Shown one piece after another: positions 1-6,340 of a stretch of 6,788 bases of DNA. The DNA is from JADFSZ01 sp022560555 [NCBI: PVC group bacterium] (lineage in GTDB: Bacteria; GCA-001730085; JADFSZ01). Numbering within the stretch: the first letter of the stretch is position 1; each line of letters begins with the position of its first letter. The DNA is taken from positions 1 to 6,788 of the forward strand of contig JADFSZ010000096.1 in assembly GCA_022560555.1 (NCBI GenBank). The letters are read 5' to 3'. The notes beneath the pieces are model-generated. The model was not told the DNA's origin and ran no database searches. It saw nothing but the letters and a program-made list of their open reading frames with translations. The position numbers were made by a program, and so were the translations under genes.

Positions 1-1
1 T

Positions 2-517
2 TTAGCGAATAATCGTAATGTTGTTTTGTTCCCTGAGAAGATTCAAGGGAAATATCTTGCCCTGCATCGACCTTTTGGTCATGGGTGGAGCGAAGGTGAC
101 ATTTGGATGGCGACCTCTCCTGATCTTCTTCATTGGGGCGAGTACAAAATTTTGATGGGGCCGCGTCCCGGATTTTGGGATCATTCTAAGATTGGAGCCG
201 GAGCTCCTCCGTTCAAAACAGAGCACGGATGGATTTTGATTTATCATGGAGTTGATGATTCTGAAAAATATGCCTTAGGGATTGTTGTGCTGGATTTGGA
301 GAACCCCTTGAAAATATTAGGACGATCACAGGAGGCTCTTTTGCAGCCGGAAACATTGTATGAGCGAGAAGGTTTTTTTGGAAATGTTGTATTTACCTGC
401 GGAGCGATCCAAAGAGATCATAATCAAATCGATATCTACTATGGTGCATCGGATGAGGCTCTTTGCCTCGCTTCATTGAGTGAGAAGGAGTTGATGGAAC
501 ATGTCAAAAAGCATTAA
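2..517 (+). CDS. GH130 family glycoside phosphorylase, C-terminal part (5' end outside window)
   Basis: This is the last 171 codons of a gene whose frame is open to the left window edge, so the start lies upstream. A TTG at 26 is in frame but is not a credible start, because the residues before it (NNRNVVLFPEKI) already belong to the conserved fold. GH130 hallmarks seen in order are FPEKI, LHRP (His at fragment residue 22), IW-x-ATSPDLLHWG, GFWD, KIGAGAPP, LIYHGV (His 82), NVVFTCGA and YYGASDEA. GH130 enzymes are five-bladed beta-propellers, mostly phosphorolysing beta-mannosides to mannose 1-phosphate; some members hydrolyse. The catalytic DPR region is outside the window. Of the three paralogues here, this copy is closest to the canonical family pattern, keeping PEKI, HRP, GAGAPP and YHG, so it is the best candidate for a true phosphorylase. 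Linkage specificity cannot be read. The gene overlaps the next one by 17 bases. The family call is firm; the substrate is open. Confidence 0.9.
   Translation, partial: LANNRNVVLFPEKIQGKYLALHRPFGHGWSEGDIWMATSPDLLHWGEYKILMGPRPGFWDHSKIGAGAPPFKTEHGWILIYHGVDDSEKYALGIVVLDLENPLKILGRSQEALLQPETLYEREGFFGNVVFTCGAIQRDHNQIDIYYGASDEALCLASLSEKELMEHVKKH
485..490 (+). promoter_or_regulatory. Ribosome binding site inside the upstream GH130 gene
   Basis: AAGGAG lies 10 bases before the ATG at 501, inside the last codons of the preceding GH130 gene. It supports the 501 start and implies that ribosomes finishing the first gene can initiate on the second (translational coupling). Confidence 0.7.
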
Positions 518-2756
518 ACGGTCTATTGCCTTTCTGGGTAATTATCTTCCCCGAAAATGCGGCATCGCGACATTTACAAAAGATATTTGTGAAGCGGTTT
601 CTAGAGAGGTAAGCAAAAACTGCAATGTGTATGCCATTGCTATGACCAATCGCTCTGAAGGTTATGATTATCCCGAAAGGGTTAAATTTGATATTCGGGA
701 TCAAATCGTTTCTGATTATGAGAAAGCCGCCGACCTTGTTAATACCAGCAAGGTAGATGTTGTGTGTGTTCAACATGAATATGGAATTTATGGAGGAGAA
801 TGGGGGGAATACCTTCATGTGTTTCTCCGGCAGGTGAAAGTTCCGGTTGTAACGACCCTTCATACGGTTCTTGAAAAATCTATGGACGAAACCCATGAAA
901 AAGTTTTTCGTGAACTGATAGCAAGAAGCGATCGCTTGATTGTTCTGGCCGAAAAAGCCATCCCGATGTTGAAGAATCGAGGGGTTCCTGAAGAAAAATT
1001 AATTTATATCCCGCACGGGATTCCGGATTTCTCACGATCTGATTCAAAAAAACTTAAGGAAAATCTGGATTTATCCGGCAAGACCATGATTTTGACTTTT
1101 GGACTTTTGGGGCCGGATAAAGGTATTGAATATATGATTGAAGCGATGGGGGCTCTTGTAGAGCGTTATCCCGATCTTGTTTATATTGTTTTAGGCGCGA
1201 CTCATCCGGAAATTATTAAACACTATGGAGAGGAATACCGTCACAAACTCATGCGGCAAATTGAGAGTCTGGGTTTGCAAAAACATGTTTTTTTGTATGA
1301 TCGTTTTGTTGAGTTAGAAGAGCTTTGCGAATATATTCATGCGGCTGATTTTTATGTTATCCCTTATTTGAATCGCGAACAAATAGTTTCCGGAACCTTG
1401 TGTTATGCTTTGGGAGCCGGAAAGGCGGTGATCTCGACGCCCAGTCTGTGCGCGGAAGAACTTCTTCGGGATCAAAGAGGTGTTTTAGTTCCTTTTAAAA
1501 ACGCGAACGCGTTGGCAAAAGCGCTAGAAAATTTATTTCAAGATGCAGATGCTTGCGAGGTGATGCGGGATAAGTCTTATAAATTCGGGATGAAAATGAG
1601 ATGGCCGAATGTGGCAAAAGAATATCTTGACGTATTCCGTTCGGTTCAAAAAGAACGCCCATTGATTGTTTCGGAACGAAAAAAGGCAAAAGAGCCGATC
1701 CTCTTATCCTCTAAATTTCCGTTTCCAAAATTAGATCATATCATGACATTGACAGACGATTTTGCGATGTTGCAGCATGCTCGTTATACCATTCCGAACT
1801 ATGATCATGGATATTGTGTTGATGATAACGCGCGGGCCATTGTTGTCGCGACAAAATTTTACCGGATTTTTAATGAAGGATCTGCCCTGTCTCTTCTGAA
1901 TAAATATCTTGCGTTTGTTTTTTATGCTCAAAGAGAGGATGGCTTGTTTCGGAATTTTTATGATATGAGAAAGCAGCCCCTTGATGAAATCGGATCCGAT
2001 GATTGCCAGGGCCGGTGTCTTTGGGGATTAGGGTATGTTATGGCTTATGGGCCTGCTCGTTTTGGAATGGCAGCAAAATCTTGTTTTAAAAAAGTGCTGC
2101 CTCATACCCAAAAATTTGAAATAAGAGGAATCGCTTTTTCAATTCTAGGACTTTATTATTACTTGCTCCGCTTTCCGGATGATGAGCAGATTAAGTCTCT
2201 CATGACGATCTTAGCCGAGAGCCTAGTCCGATCTTATCAAGAAACTTCCGATGAAAAATGGTTTTGGTTTGAAAATTCGTTAACCTATGCCAATGGCTTG
2301 TTGCCCGTGGCTTTGTGGGTCGCTTCTTACTCGCTTAAGCAAAAGAAATATCAAGACGTGGCGCAAAAGGCCACGGTCTTTTTGCGTCAGCAGTCCGTAA
2401 GAAACGGACATCTTTCGTTGATTGGGTGTAAAGGATGGCATTCTAAAGAGAACCAGAAAAAAGCGCAGTATGATCAACAGGCCATTGACGCGCTATGGAT
2501 GGTGGAACTCAGTAAATTTGCCTATCGATATACAAATGATGAGAATTATTTGAGTTTAATGAAAACATCCGTTGATTGGTTTCTCGGAGAAAATGACCTT
2601 TCGGTTGCGCTTTATGATCGGGTGACAGGAGGTTGTTATGACGGTTTAACATCTAGAGGAGCGAACCTTAACCAAGGGGCGGAGAGCACCCTCAGTGCTG
2701 TGATCGCACTTTTATCCATTGCGGAAATGGCTTATCAGCAGTCAGAGATGAAATGA
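501..2756 (+). CDS. GT4-type glycosyltransferase fused to a C-terminal alpha/alpha-barrel-like domain
   Basis: This is a 751-residue two-part protein. Residues 1 to about 390 are a GT-B fold glycosyltransferase of the GT4 type. They contain RKCGIATFTKDI near residue 20 (the glycine-rich donor-side loop), a QHEYGIYGGEWG acceptor-side motif, IPHGIPD (170-176), TFGLLGPDKGIEYMIEA (from 199, with the Lys expected to touch the donor phosphate) and SGTLCYALGAGKAV (from 297). The usual E-x7-E pair appears replaced, with Gln294 and Tyr302 at the aligned places. Residues from about 400 to 751 form a separate helical domain with GYCVDDNARA (437-446), DCQGRCLWGLGY (501-512), WFWFENSLTYANG (587-599) and NQGAEST (724-730). 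Its aromatic and acidic repeats suggest an (alpha/alpha)6 toroid like six-hairpin glycosidases or epimerases, which is inference. GT4 enzymes are usually 350-400 residues, so the length reflects the fusion. There is no signal peptide or membrane segment. The likely role is transfer from a nucleotide sugar, perhaps GDP-mannose given the GH130 neighbours. Confidence 0.87.
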   Translation: MSKSIKRSIAFLGNYLPRKCGIATFTKDICEAVSREVSKNCNVYAIAMTNRSEGYDYPERVKFDIRDQIVSDYEKAADLVNTSKVDVVCVQHEYGIYGGEWGEYLHVFLRQVKVPVVTTLHTVLEKSMDETHEKVFRELIARSDRLIVLAEKAIPMLKNRGVPEEKLIYIPHGIPDFSRSDSKKLKENLDLSGKTMILTFGLLGPDKGIEYMIEAMGALVERYPDLVYIVLGATHPEIIKHYGEEYRHKLMRQIESLGLQKHVFLYDRFVELEELCEYIHAADFYVIPYLNREQIVSGTLCYALGAGKAVISTPSLCAEELLRDQRGVLVPFKNANALAKALENLFQDADACEVMRDKSYKFGMKMRWPNVAKEYLDVFRSVQKERPLIVSERKKAKEPILLSSKFPFPKLDHIMTLTDDFAMLQHARYTIPNYDHGYCVDDNARAIVVATKFYRIFNEGSALSLLNKYLAFVFYAQREDGLFRNFYDMRKQPLDEIGSDDCQGRCLWGLGYVMAYGPARFGMAAKSCFKKVLPHTQKFEIRGIAFSILGLYYYLLRFPDDEQIKSLMTILAESLVRSYQETSDEKWFWFENSLTYANGLLPVALWVASYSLKQKKYQDVAQKATVFLRQQSVRNGHLSLIGCKGWHSKENQKKAQYDQQAIDALWMVELSKFAYRYTNDENYLSLMKTSVDWFLGENDLSVALYDRVTGGCYDGLTSRGANLNQGAESTLSAVIALLSIAEMAYQQSEMK

Positions 2757-2759
2757 AAT

Positions 2760-2765
2760 AAGGAG
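2760..2765 (+). promoter_or_regulatory. Ribosome binding site for the second GH130 gene
   Basis: AAGGAG sits 3 bases before the ATG at 2769 and 6 bases before a second in-frame ATG at 2772. The spacing favours 2772 as the actual initiation codon, which would shorten the protein by one methionine only. Confidence 0.65.
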
Positions 2766-2768
2766 TTC

Positions 2769-3719
2769 ATGATGCGTCAGACTTCAGGGCGGGATCTTGT
2801 TCATCGATTTGAGAAAAACCCTATTATTGAATTGGAGGATCTTAGTTTCAGCTGCCTTAATATTATGAATGCAGGGGCCGTTAAGGCCGGAAATCAATAC
2901 ATTCTTCTTGTCCGCATAGAAACAATGAGAGGTCACTCAGTTATTTTCGTCGCAAGAAGTACGAATGGCATGAATTTTGTTTTGGACAAAGAACCCATTC
3001 TGGGCCCTGCGACGGAAGGTGAGTTTCAAAAATATGAAGGACATGGTGTGGCGGACCCGCGCATTACCTATTTGGACGGAGTTTATTATATCGTCTATAC
3101 AGCTTTGTCTCGGAATGGAAAACGCTTGGTTTTAGCAAAGACAAGTGATTTTCAGACGATCGAAAAACTTGGCCTCATTTCAGAGCCCGATAATCATAAC
3201 GGGGCTTTATTCTCGAGAAAAATTAATGATTGTTATGTAAGGCTTGAGAGACCGTTCGAGGGAGGCAATATTTGGATTTCTTATTCTAAAGATTTATATT
3301 ATTGGGGCCGGTCTTCTGTTGTGATGTCTCCGCGGGGACCCGGGTTTTGGGATGAGAGTCGTGTGGGGTGTGCTGTTCCTCCGCTTGAAGTGGAAGAAGG
3401 GTGGCTTCTCATTTATTATGGGGTCAAAGAAACGTCGGGAGGTCCTCTCTTTCGTCTGGGAGTAGCCATGTTAGACAAAGAGGATCCTTCCCGGTTGATT
3501 GGACGGGCCTCTTTCCCGATTCTCTCTCCCCGGGAATCTTACGAACGGGTTGGAGATCATGGGAATATGGTATTTTCCTGCGGCGCGATTGTCGAGAATA
3601 AGGAAATCATGCTCTACTATGGAGGTGCTGATATGGGGATTAACTTGGGGACCGTGTTGCTGTCAGAGTTAGTGGAGGAATGTTTAGGTGAGGAGGGGCG
3701 TGAGAATGGTTCGTTTTAG
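2769..3719 (+). CDS. GH130 family protein, divergent copy
   Basis: At 316 residues this is full length for a compact GH130 beta-propeller. The order of motifs is RFEKNPIIELED near the N-terminus, the Arg-containing LLVRIE strand, GHGVADPRITYLDGVYYIVYTA around the predicted catalytic acid Asp96, LERP (Glu160), NIWISYSKDLYYWG, GFWDESRVGCAVPP, LIYYGVKE (Tyr217), NMVFSCGA and YYGGAD. Asp96 of the DPR motif is kept. However, the preceding Glu of the usual EDPR is Ala95, and the His of the family YHG motif is Tyr217. Because basic residues including a His help hold phosphate in known GH130 phosphorylases, this copy may have changed specificity, hydrolytic activity or little activity; that is inference. 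It follows the GT gene by 12 bases and overlaps the next GH130 gene. It resembles its downstream neighbour far more than the first copy. No signal peptide is present, so the protein is probably cytoplasmic. Confidence 0.88.
   Translation: MMRQTSGRDLVHRFEKNPIIELEDLSFSCLNIMNAGAVKAGNQYILLVRIETMRGHSVIFVARSTNGMNFVLDKEPILGPATEGEFQKYEGHGVADPRITYLDGVYYIVYTALSRNGKRLVLAKTSDFQTIEKLGLISEPDNHNGALFSRKINDCYVRLERPFEGGNIWISYSKDLYYWGRSSVVMSPRGPGFWDESRVGCAVPPLEVEEGWLLIYYGVKETSGGPLFRLGVAMLDKEDPSRLIGRASFPILSPRESYERVGDHGNMVFSCGAIVENKEIMLYYGGADMGINLGTVLLSELVEECLGEEGRENGSF
3691..3697 (+). promoter_or_regulatory. Ribosome binding site that decides the start of the third GH130 gene
   Basis: AGGAGGG lies 8 bases before the ATG at 3706, within the end of the preceding gene. 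It argues for 3706 rather than the in-frame GTG at 3688, which would have to translate the Shine-Dalgarno sequence itself as Arg-Arg. Confidence 0.75.
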
Positions 3720-4644
3720 AAGAGACATTCTGAAAAGGTGGGAGAGAAACCCTATTATTAAATTAGAGGATATTCCTTTTCGCTGTAATACCGTATTCAA
3801 TGGGGCTGCTACAAAATTTAACGATCAATATATTTTTCTGCTCCGGGTTGAAGATCTGAAAGGTCATTCCGTCATTTTAAAAGCTCATAGTGAAGATGGA
3901 TATCATTTTACTGTCGGGAAGGAACCCTGTATGTATCCTTGCGATATCGAGCCGTACAAAACCTACGAGGAACGAGGCGTTGAGGACCCCCGGATCATTT
4001 ATCTCGAGGGCATTTATTACATTATGTATACAGCCTATTCCCGGTACGGAGCTCGTATTGCTCTGGCTAAGACAGAAGATTTTGAGCATTACGAGAGAAT
4101 CGCGATAGTCTCTGAGCCGGGCAACAAAGATGGGCTGCTTTTTCCAAGAAAAATCAATGGCCGGTATGTCCGGCTCGATCGTCCGATTTCCGGTGGGATT
4201 GGCAATATTTGGATCTCTTATTCTAAAGATTTGATTTTTTGGGGACATTCAAAACTTGTTGCTGAGATTCGCCGTGATTTTTGGGACTCCTACCGTATCG
4301 GAGGTTCGGTTCCTCCTATTGAAACCGAGCAAGGTTGGCTTGAGATTTATCACGGTGTTAAAATGACCAATTCCGGACCCATTTACCGCTTGGGGGTATT
4401 TCTTTTGGACTTAGAAAATCCGGAAAAAATGCTTGGGCAATCCGATATCCCGATTCTTTCTCCGCGGGAACCCTACGAGCGTATCGGGGATGTGAATAAT
4501 GTTGTTTTTTCTTGCGGAGCGATTGTCGAGGAGAATGGTGATATCAAGGTTTACTATGGCGCTGCCGATACCTGTATTTGTGTGGCGGAAGGGACCGTGA
4601 AAGAGCTGGTTGAATTTTGTTTGGAGGAAAAGAGTCTTTTTTGA
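3706..4644 (+). CDS. GH130 family glycoside phosphorylase or hydrolase
   Basis: With the ATG at 3706 this protein has 312 residues; a GTG at 3688 would add six but is disfavoured by the ribosome binding site. Motifs in order are RWERNPIIKLEDIPF, LLRVED, ERGVEDPRIIYLEGIYYIMYTAY with the predicted catalytic acid Asp94, FPRKINGRYVRLDRP (Asp158), NIWISYSKDLIFWG, DFWDSYRIGGSVPP, EIYHGVKMT (His216), NVVFSCGA and YYGAADTCICVA. Unlike the preceding copy, it keeps both the EDPR motif and the YHG histidine, so it is more likely to be a working phosphorylase. It shares PRKI and RL(D/E)RP with the preceding copy, where the first copy has PEKI and LHRP. These two therefore form one subgroup, probably from a local duplication. 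Known GH130 members act on beta-1,4- or beta-1,2-mannosides; which applies here cannot be read from sequence alone. It is the last gene of the operon, overlapping the previous gene by 14 bases. Confidence 0.9.
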   Translation: MVRFRRDILKRWERNPIIKLEDIPFRCNTVFNGAATKFNDQYIFLLRVEDLKGHSVILKAHSEDGYHFTVGKEPCMYPCDIEPYKTYEERGVEDPRIIYLEGIYYIMYTAYSRYGARIALAKTEDFEHYERIAIVSEPGNKDGLLFPRKINGRYVRLDRPISGGIGNIWISYSKDLIFWGHSKLVAEIRRDFWDSYRIGGSVPPIETEQGWLEIYHGVKMTNSGPIYRLGVFLLDLENPEKMLGQSDIPILSPREPYERIGDVNNVVFSCGAIVEENGDIKVYYGAADTCICVAEGTVKELVEFCLEEKSLF

Positions 4645-4655
4645 GCTTTTAAGTA

Positions 4656-4664
4656 TGATATAAT
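4656..4664 (+). promoter_or_regulatory. Probable extended -10 promoter for the radical SAM gene
   Basis: TGATATAAT is a perfect TGn extended -10 element followed by the consensus TATAAT hexamer at 4659-4664. It is the only good sigma-70-like box in the 100-base gap after the GH130 operon. No convincing -35 box sits 16-18 bases upstream (only a T-rich stretch), as is common for extended -10 promoters. Transcription would begin near 4671, giving a leader of about 80 bases. Confidence 0.5.
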
Positions 4665-4744
4665 CGTAGTAACTGGCTAATAGAAGAGACGCGAAAAAGC
4701 CAAGAAGAAGATAAAAACGTTTATTTGGAAATTTATAACAAACA

Positions 4745-4748
4745 AGGA
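4745..4748 (+). promoter_or_regulatory. Ribosome binding site that decides the radical SAM start
   Basis: AGGA lies 5 bases before the ATG at 4754. For the alternative in-frame ATG at 4748 the same bases would touch or overlap the start codon, so 4754 is preferred. Confidence 0.55.
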
Positions 4749-4753
4749 TGGAA

Positions 4754-6316
4754 ATGAAACGCCTGAAAATATGTCTGATTAATCCAAAATTTGAGCCTTC
4801 CTATTGGGGCTTCGAATATGCATTGCCGCTTTATCCGGGGAAAAGGACATGCACGATGATCACGGGAGCCTTGCCCTATCTCGCGGGTCTTACTCCGGAT
4901 CACGAGGTTTATCTTCTTGATGAAAACGTGGAGGAGATTGACTTCGCGTCTCTCAAGGACTTTGATATCGTCGGTGTAACCGGCATGGTAGTCCAAAAGA
5001 AGCGCATGATGGAAATTCTGCGAAAGGTGCGTGAAATGAAGATCTTTACCATCGTTGGCGGTGCCTACGCTTCGGTTGATGAGAAACACTTCGACGGTTA
5101 CTGTGACGTCCTCTTTTCTGGTGAGGCTGATGAGACCTGGCCGGAGTTTATTGAATGTTTCGCATCAGGAAAAGAGTACAAGAAGTTTTACGAACAAGAA
5201 AATCGTACAGATATGACGACGGTTCCGAGTCCCCGATTTGATCTGCTTAAGGTTGACCGCTACGCTTCAGGAGCTATTCAGTTCTCTCGTGGTTGTCCCT
5301 TTCAGTGTGAATTCTGTGACATCATTATCACCTTTGGCCGCCGTCCAAGAACCAAGAAACCGGAGCAGCTTATTGACGAGCTCGATGACATGCGCAAGGC
5401 AGGCTTCTTCTCCTGCTTTATCGTTGATGATAATTTTATTGGAAACAAAAAGGCTGCGAAAGAGCTGCTTCGGCTCATGATTCCTTGGCAAAAGAAACAT
5501 AATTATCCGTTACGGATGTCGACCGAGGCAAGTATCAACTTGGCCGACGATGCTGAATTGCTTGATTTGATGTATCATGCGAATTTTCGGGCCGTCTTTA
5601 TCGGCATTGAGACGCCAAAGATGGAATCGCTAAAGGAGACAAAGAAATTTCAGAATATAGCAGGTGACTCCATGGAAGCTAAGTTAGATCGCATCTATAA
5701 AGCCGGTATAAATGTAAGGGCCGGATTTATTGTCGGATTTGATAATGATGACAAGAATATTTTTGAAGAGCAATACCAGTTTATTCAGAACAATGGAATT
5801 CTTATGGCCATGGTTGGTACTCTCATTGCGATACCGAAAACCCCGCTCTATAAACGCATGGAGAAGGAAGGGCGCCTCAGACTCGATGATCCAAATTGTA
5901 ATATCGCACCCAAACAAATGACACCGGACGAACTCCAGCAGGGTTACTGGGAACTCCTCAAGCGGCTCTACACACCGCAAGCCTTTATGGACAGGTATTT
6001 TAAAACTTTTCGATTTCCGGAATTCCGGCATAAACGGGCGGAAATATGTGACAAAGCCAACGAAGGAAAAATGATTCCGACTCTTGGATTTGGCTTGGTT
6101 TTGTTGTGGAATCTGTTTTGGACGCTGTTCAAAGACCGTAGTTTAAGAAAGGTGGGGGATGTTTACATTCGTAATTTTTTCAAGAACAGTCTGCGTTATC
6201 GACGAGACGTTATAGGCTTTGCGCAATTCATGAATGCATGTGTCACTCATTGGCATTTCTACAAATTTACACGAGAAGGCACAGAAGGCAGACTGCGTCT
6301 TTTCAATTCAGGCTAA
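4754..6316 (+). CDS. B12-binding-domain radical SAM protein, DUF4070 / HpnP-like group
   Basis: This 520-residue protein (522 if the ATG at 4748 is used) has three parts. Residues 1 to about 150 look like the Rossmann-type cobalamin-binding domain of this class (KICLINPKFEPSYWGFEYAL, VYLLDENVEEID, DIVGVTGMVVQKKRM, IVGGAYAS, SGEADETWPEF). The radical SAM barrel follows, with CPFQCEFC giving the C-x3-C-x2-C cluster ligands Cys181, Cys185 and Cys188, then GRRPRTKKPEQ, VDDNFIGN (224-231) and GIETP (284-288). The C-terminal part matches the DUF4070 type found in hopanoid C-2 methylase HpnP and relatives. Such enzymes use S-adenosylmethionine and often cobalamin, typically to methylate unreactive carbons. 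The hydrophobic stretch near 443-459 (TLGFGLVLLWNLFWTLF) suggests membrane contact and a lipid-like substrate. It is not close enough to call HpnP, and no hopanoid genes are in view. It sits behind its own probable promoter, with a glutaredoxin-like gene 24 bases downstream. Confidence 0.9.
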   Translation: MKRLKICLINPKFEPSYWGFEYALPLYPGKRTCTMITGALPYLAGLTPDHEVYLLDENVEEIDFASLKDFDIVGVTGMVVQKKRMMEILRKVREMKIFTIVGGAYASVDEKHFDGYCDVLFSGEADETWPEFIECFASGKEYKKFYEQENRTDMTTVPSPRFDLLKVDRYASGAIQFSRGCPFQCEFCDIIITFGRRPRTKKPEQLIDELDDMRKAGFFSCFIVDDNFIGNKKAAKELLRLMIPWQKKHNYPLRMSTEASINLADDAELLDLMYHANFRAVFIGIETPKMESLKETKKFQNIAGDSMEAKLDRIYKAGINVRAGFIVGFDNDDKNIFEEQYQFIQNNGILMAMVGTLIAIPKTPLYKRMEKEGRLRLDDPNCNIAPKQMTPDELQQGYWELLKRLYTPQAFMDRYFKTFRFPEFRHKRAEICDKANEGKMIPTLGFGLVLLWNLFWTLFKDRSLRKVGDVYIRNFFKNSLRYRRDVIGFAQFMNACVTHWHFYKFTREGTEGRLRLFNSG

Positions 6317-6340
6317 CTTCACATTTAACTAAGGGGAATT

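Noticed and set aside
2-247. Minus-strand open frame opposite the first GH130 gene
   Set aside because: It lies wholly within a gene with clear family motifs, has no ribosome binding site or recognisable domain, and is an antisense shadow. The same applies to the other minus-strand frames inside the coding genes.
3401-3601. Plus-strand alternate-frame ORF inside the second GH130 gene
   Set aside because: It is an out-of-frame shadow of conserved GH130 sequence with no protein-like motifs. Those at 3890-4108, 5238-5480 and 5730-5921 were rejected for the same reason.
3688-3705. GTG start for the third GH130 gene
   Set aside because: The in-frame GTG precedes the strong AGGAGGG site, which is well placed for the ATG at 3706, so the six extra residues are probably not translated.
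4625-4655. Rho-independent terminator after the GH130 operon
   Set aside because: There are T-runs, but no GC-rich hairpin precedes them; the AAAAGA/TCTTTT complementarity leaves no usable loop.
4665-4753. Cobalamin or SAM riboswitch ahead of the radical SAM gene
   Set aside because: The leader is only about 80 bases, A-rich and almost unstructured, far too short for a cobalamin riboswitch and lacking recognisable SAM-riboswitch elements.
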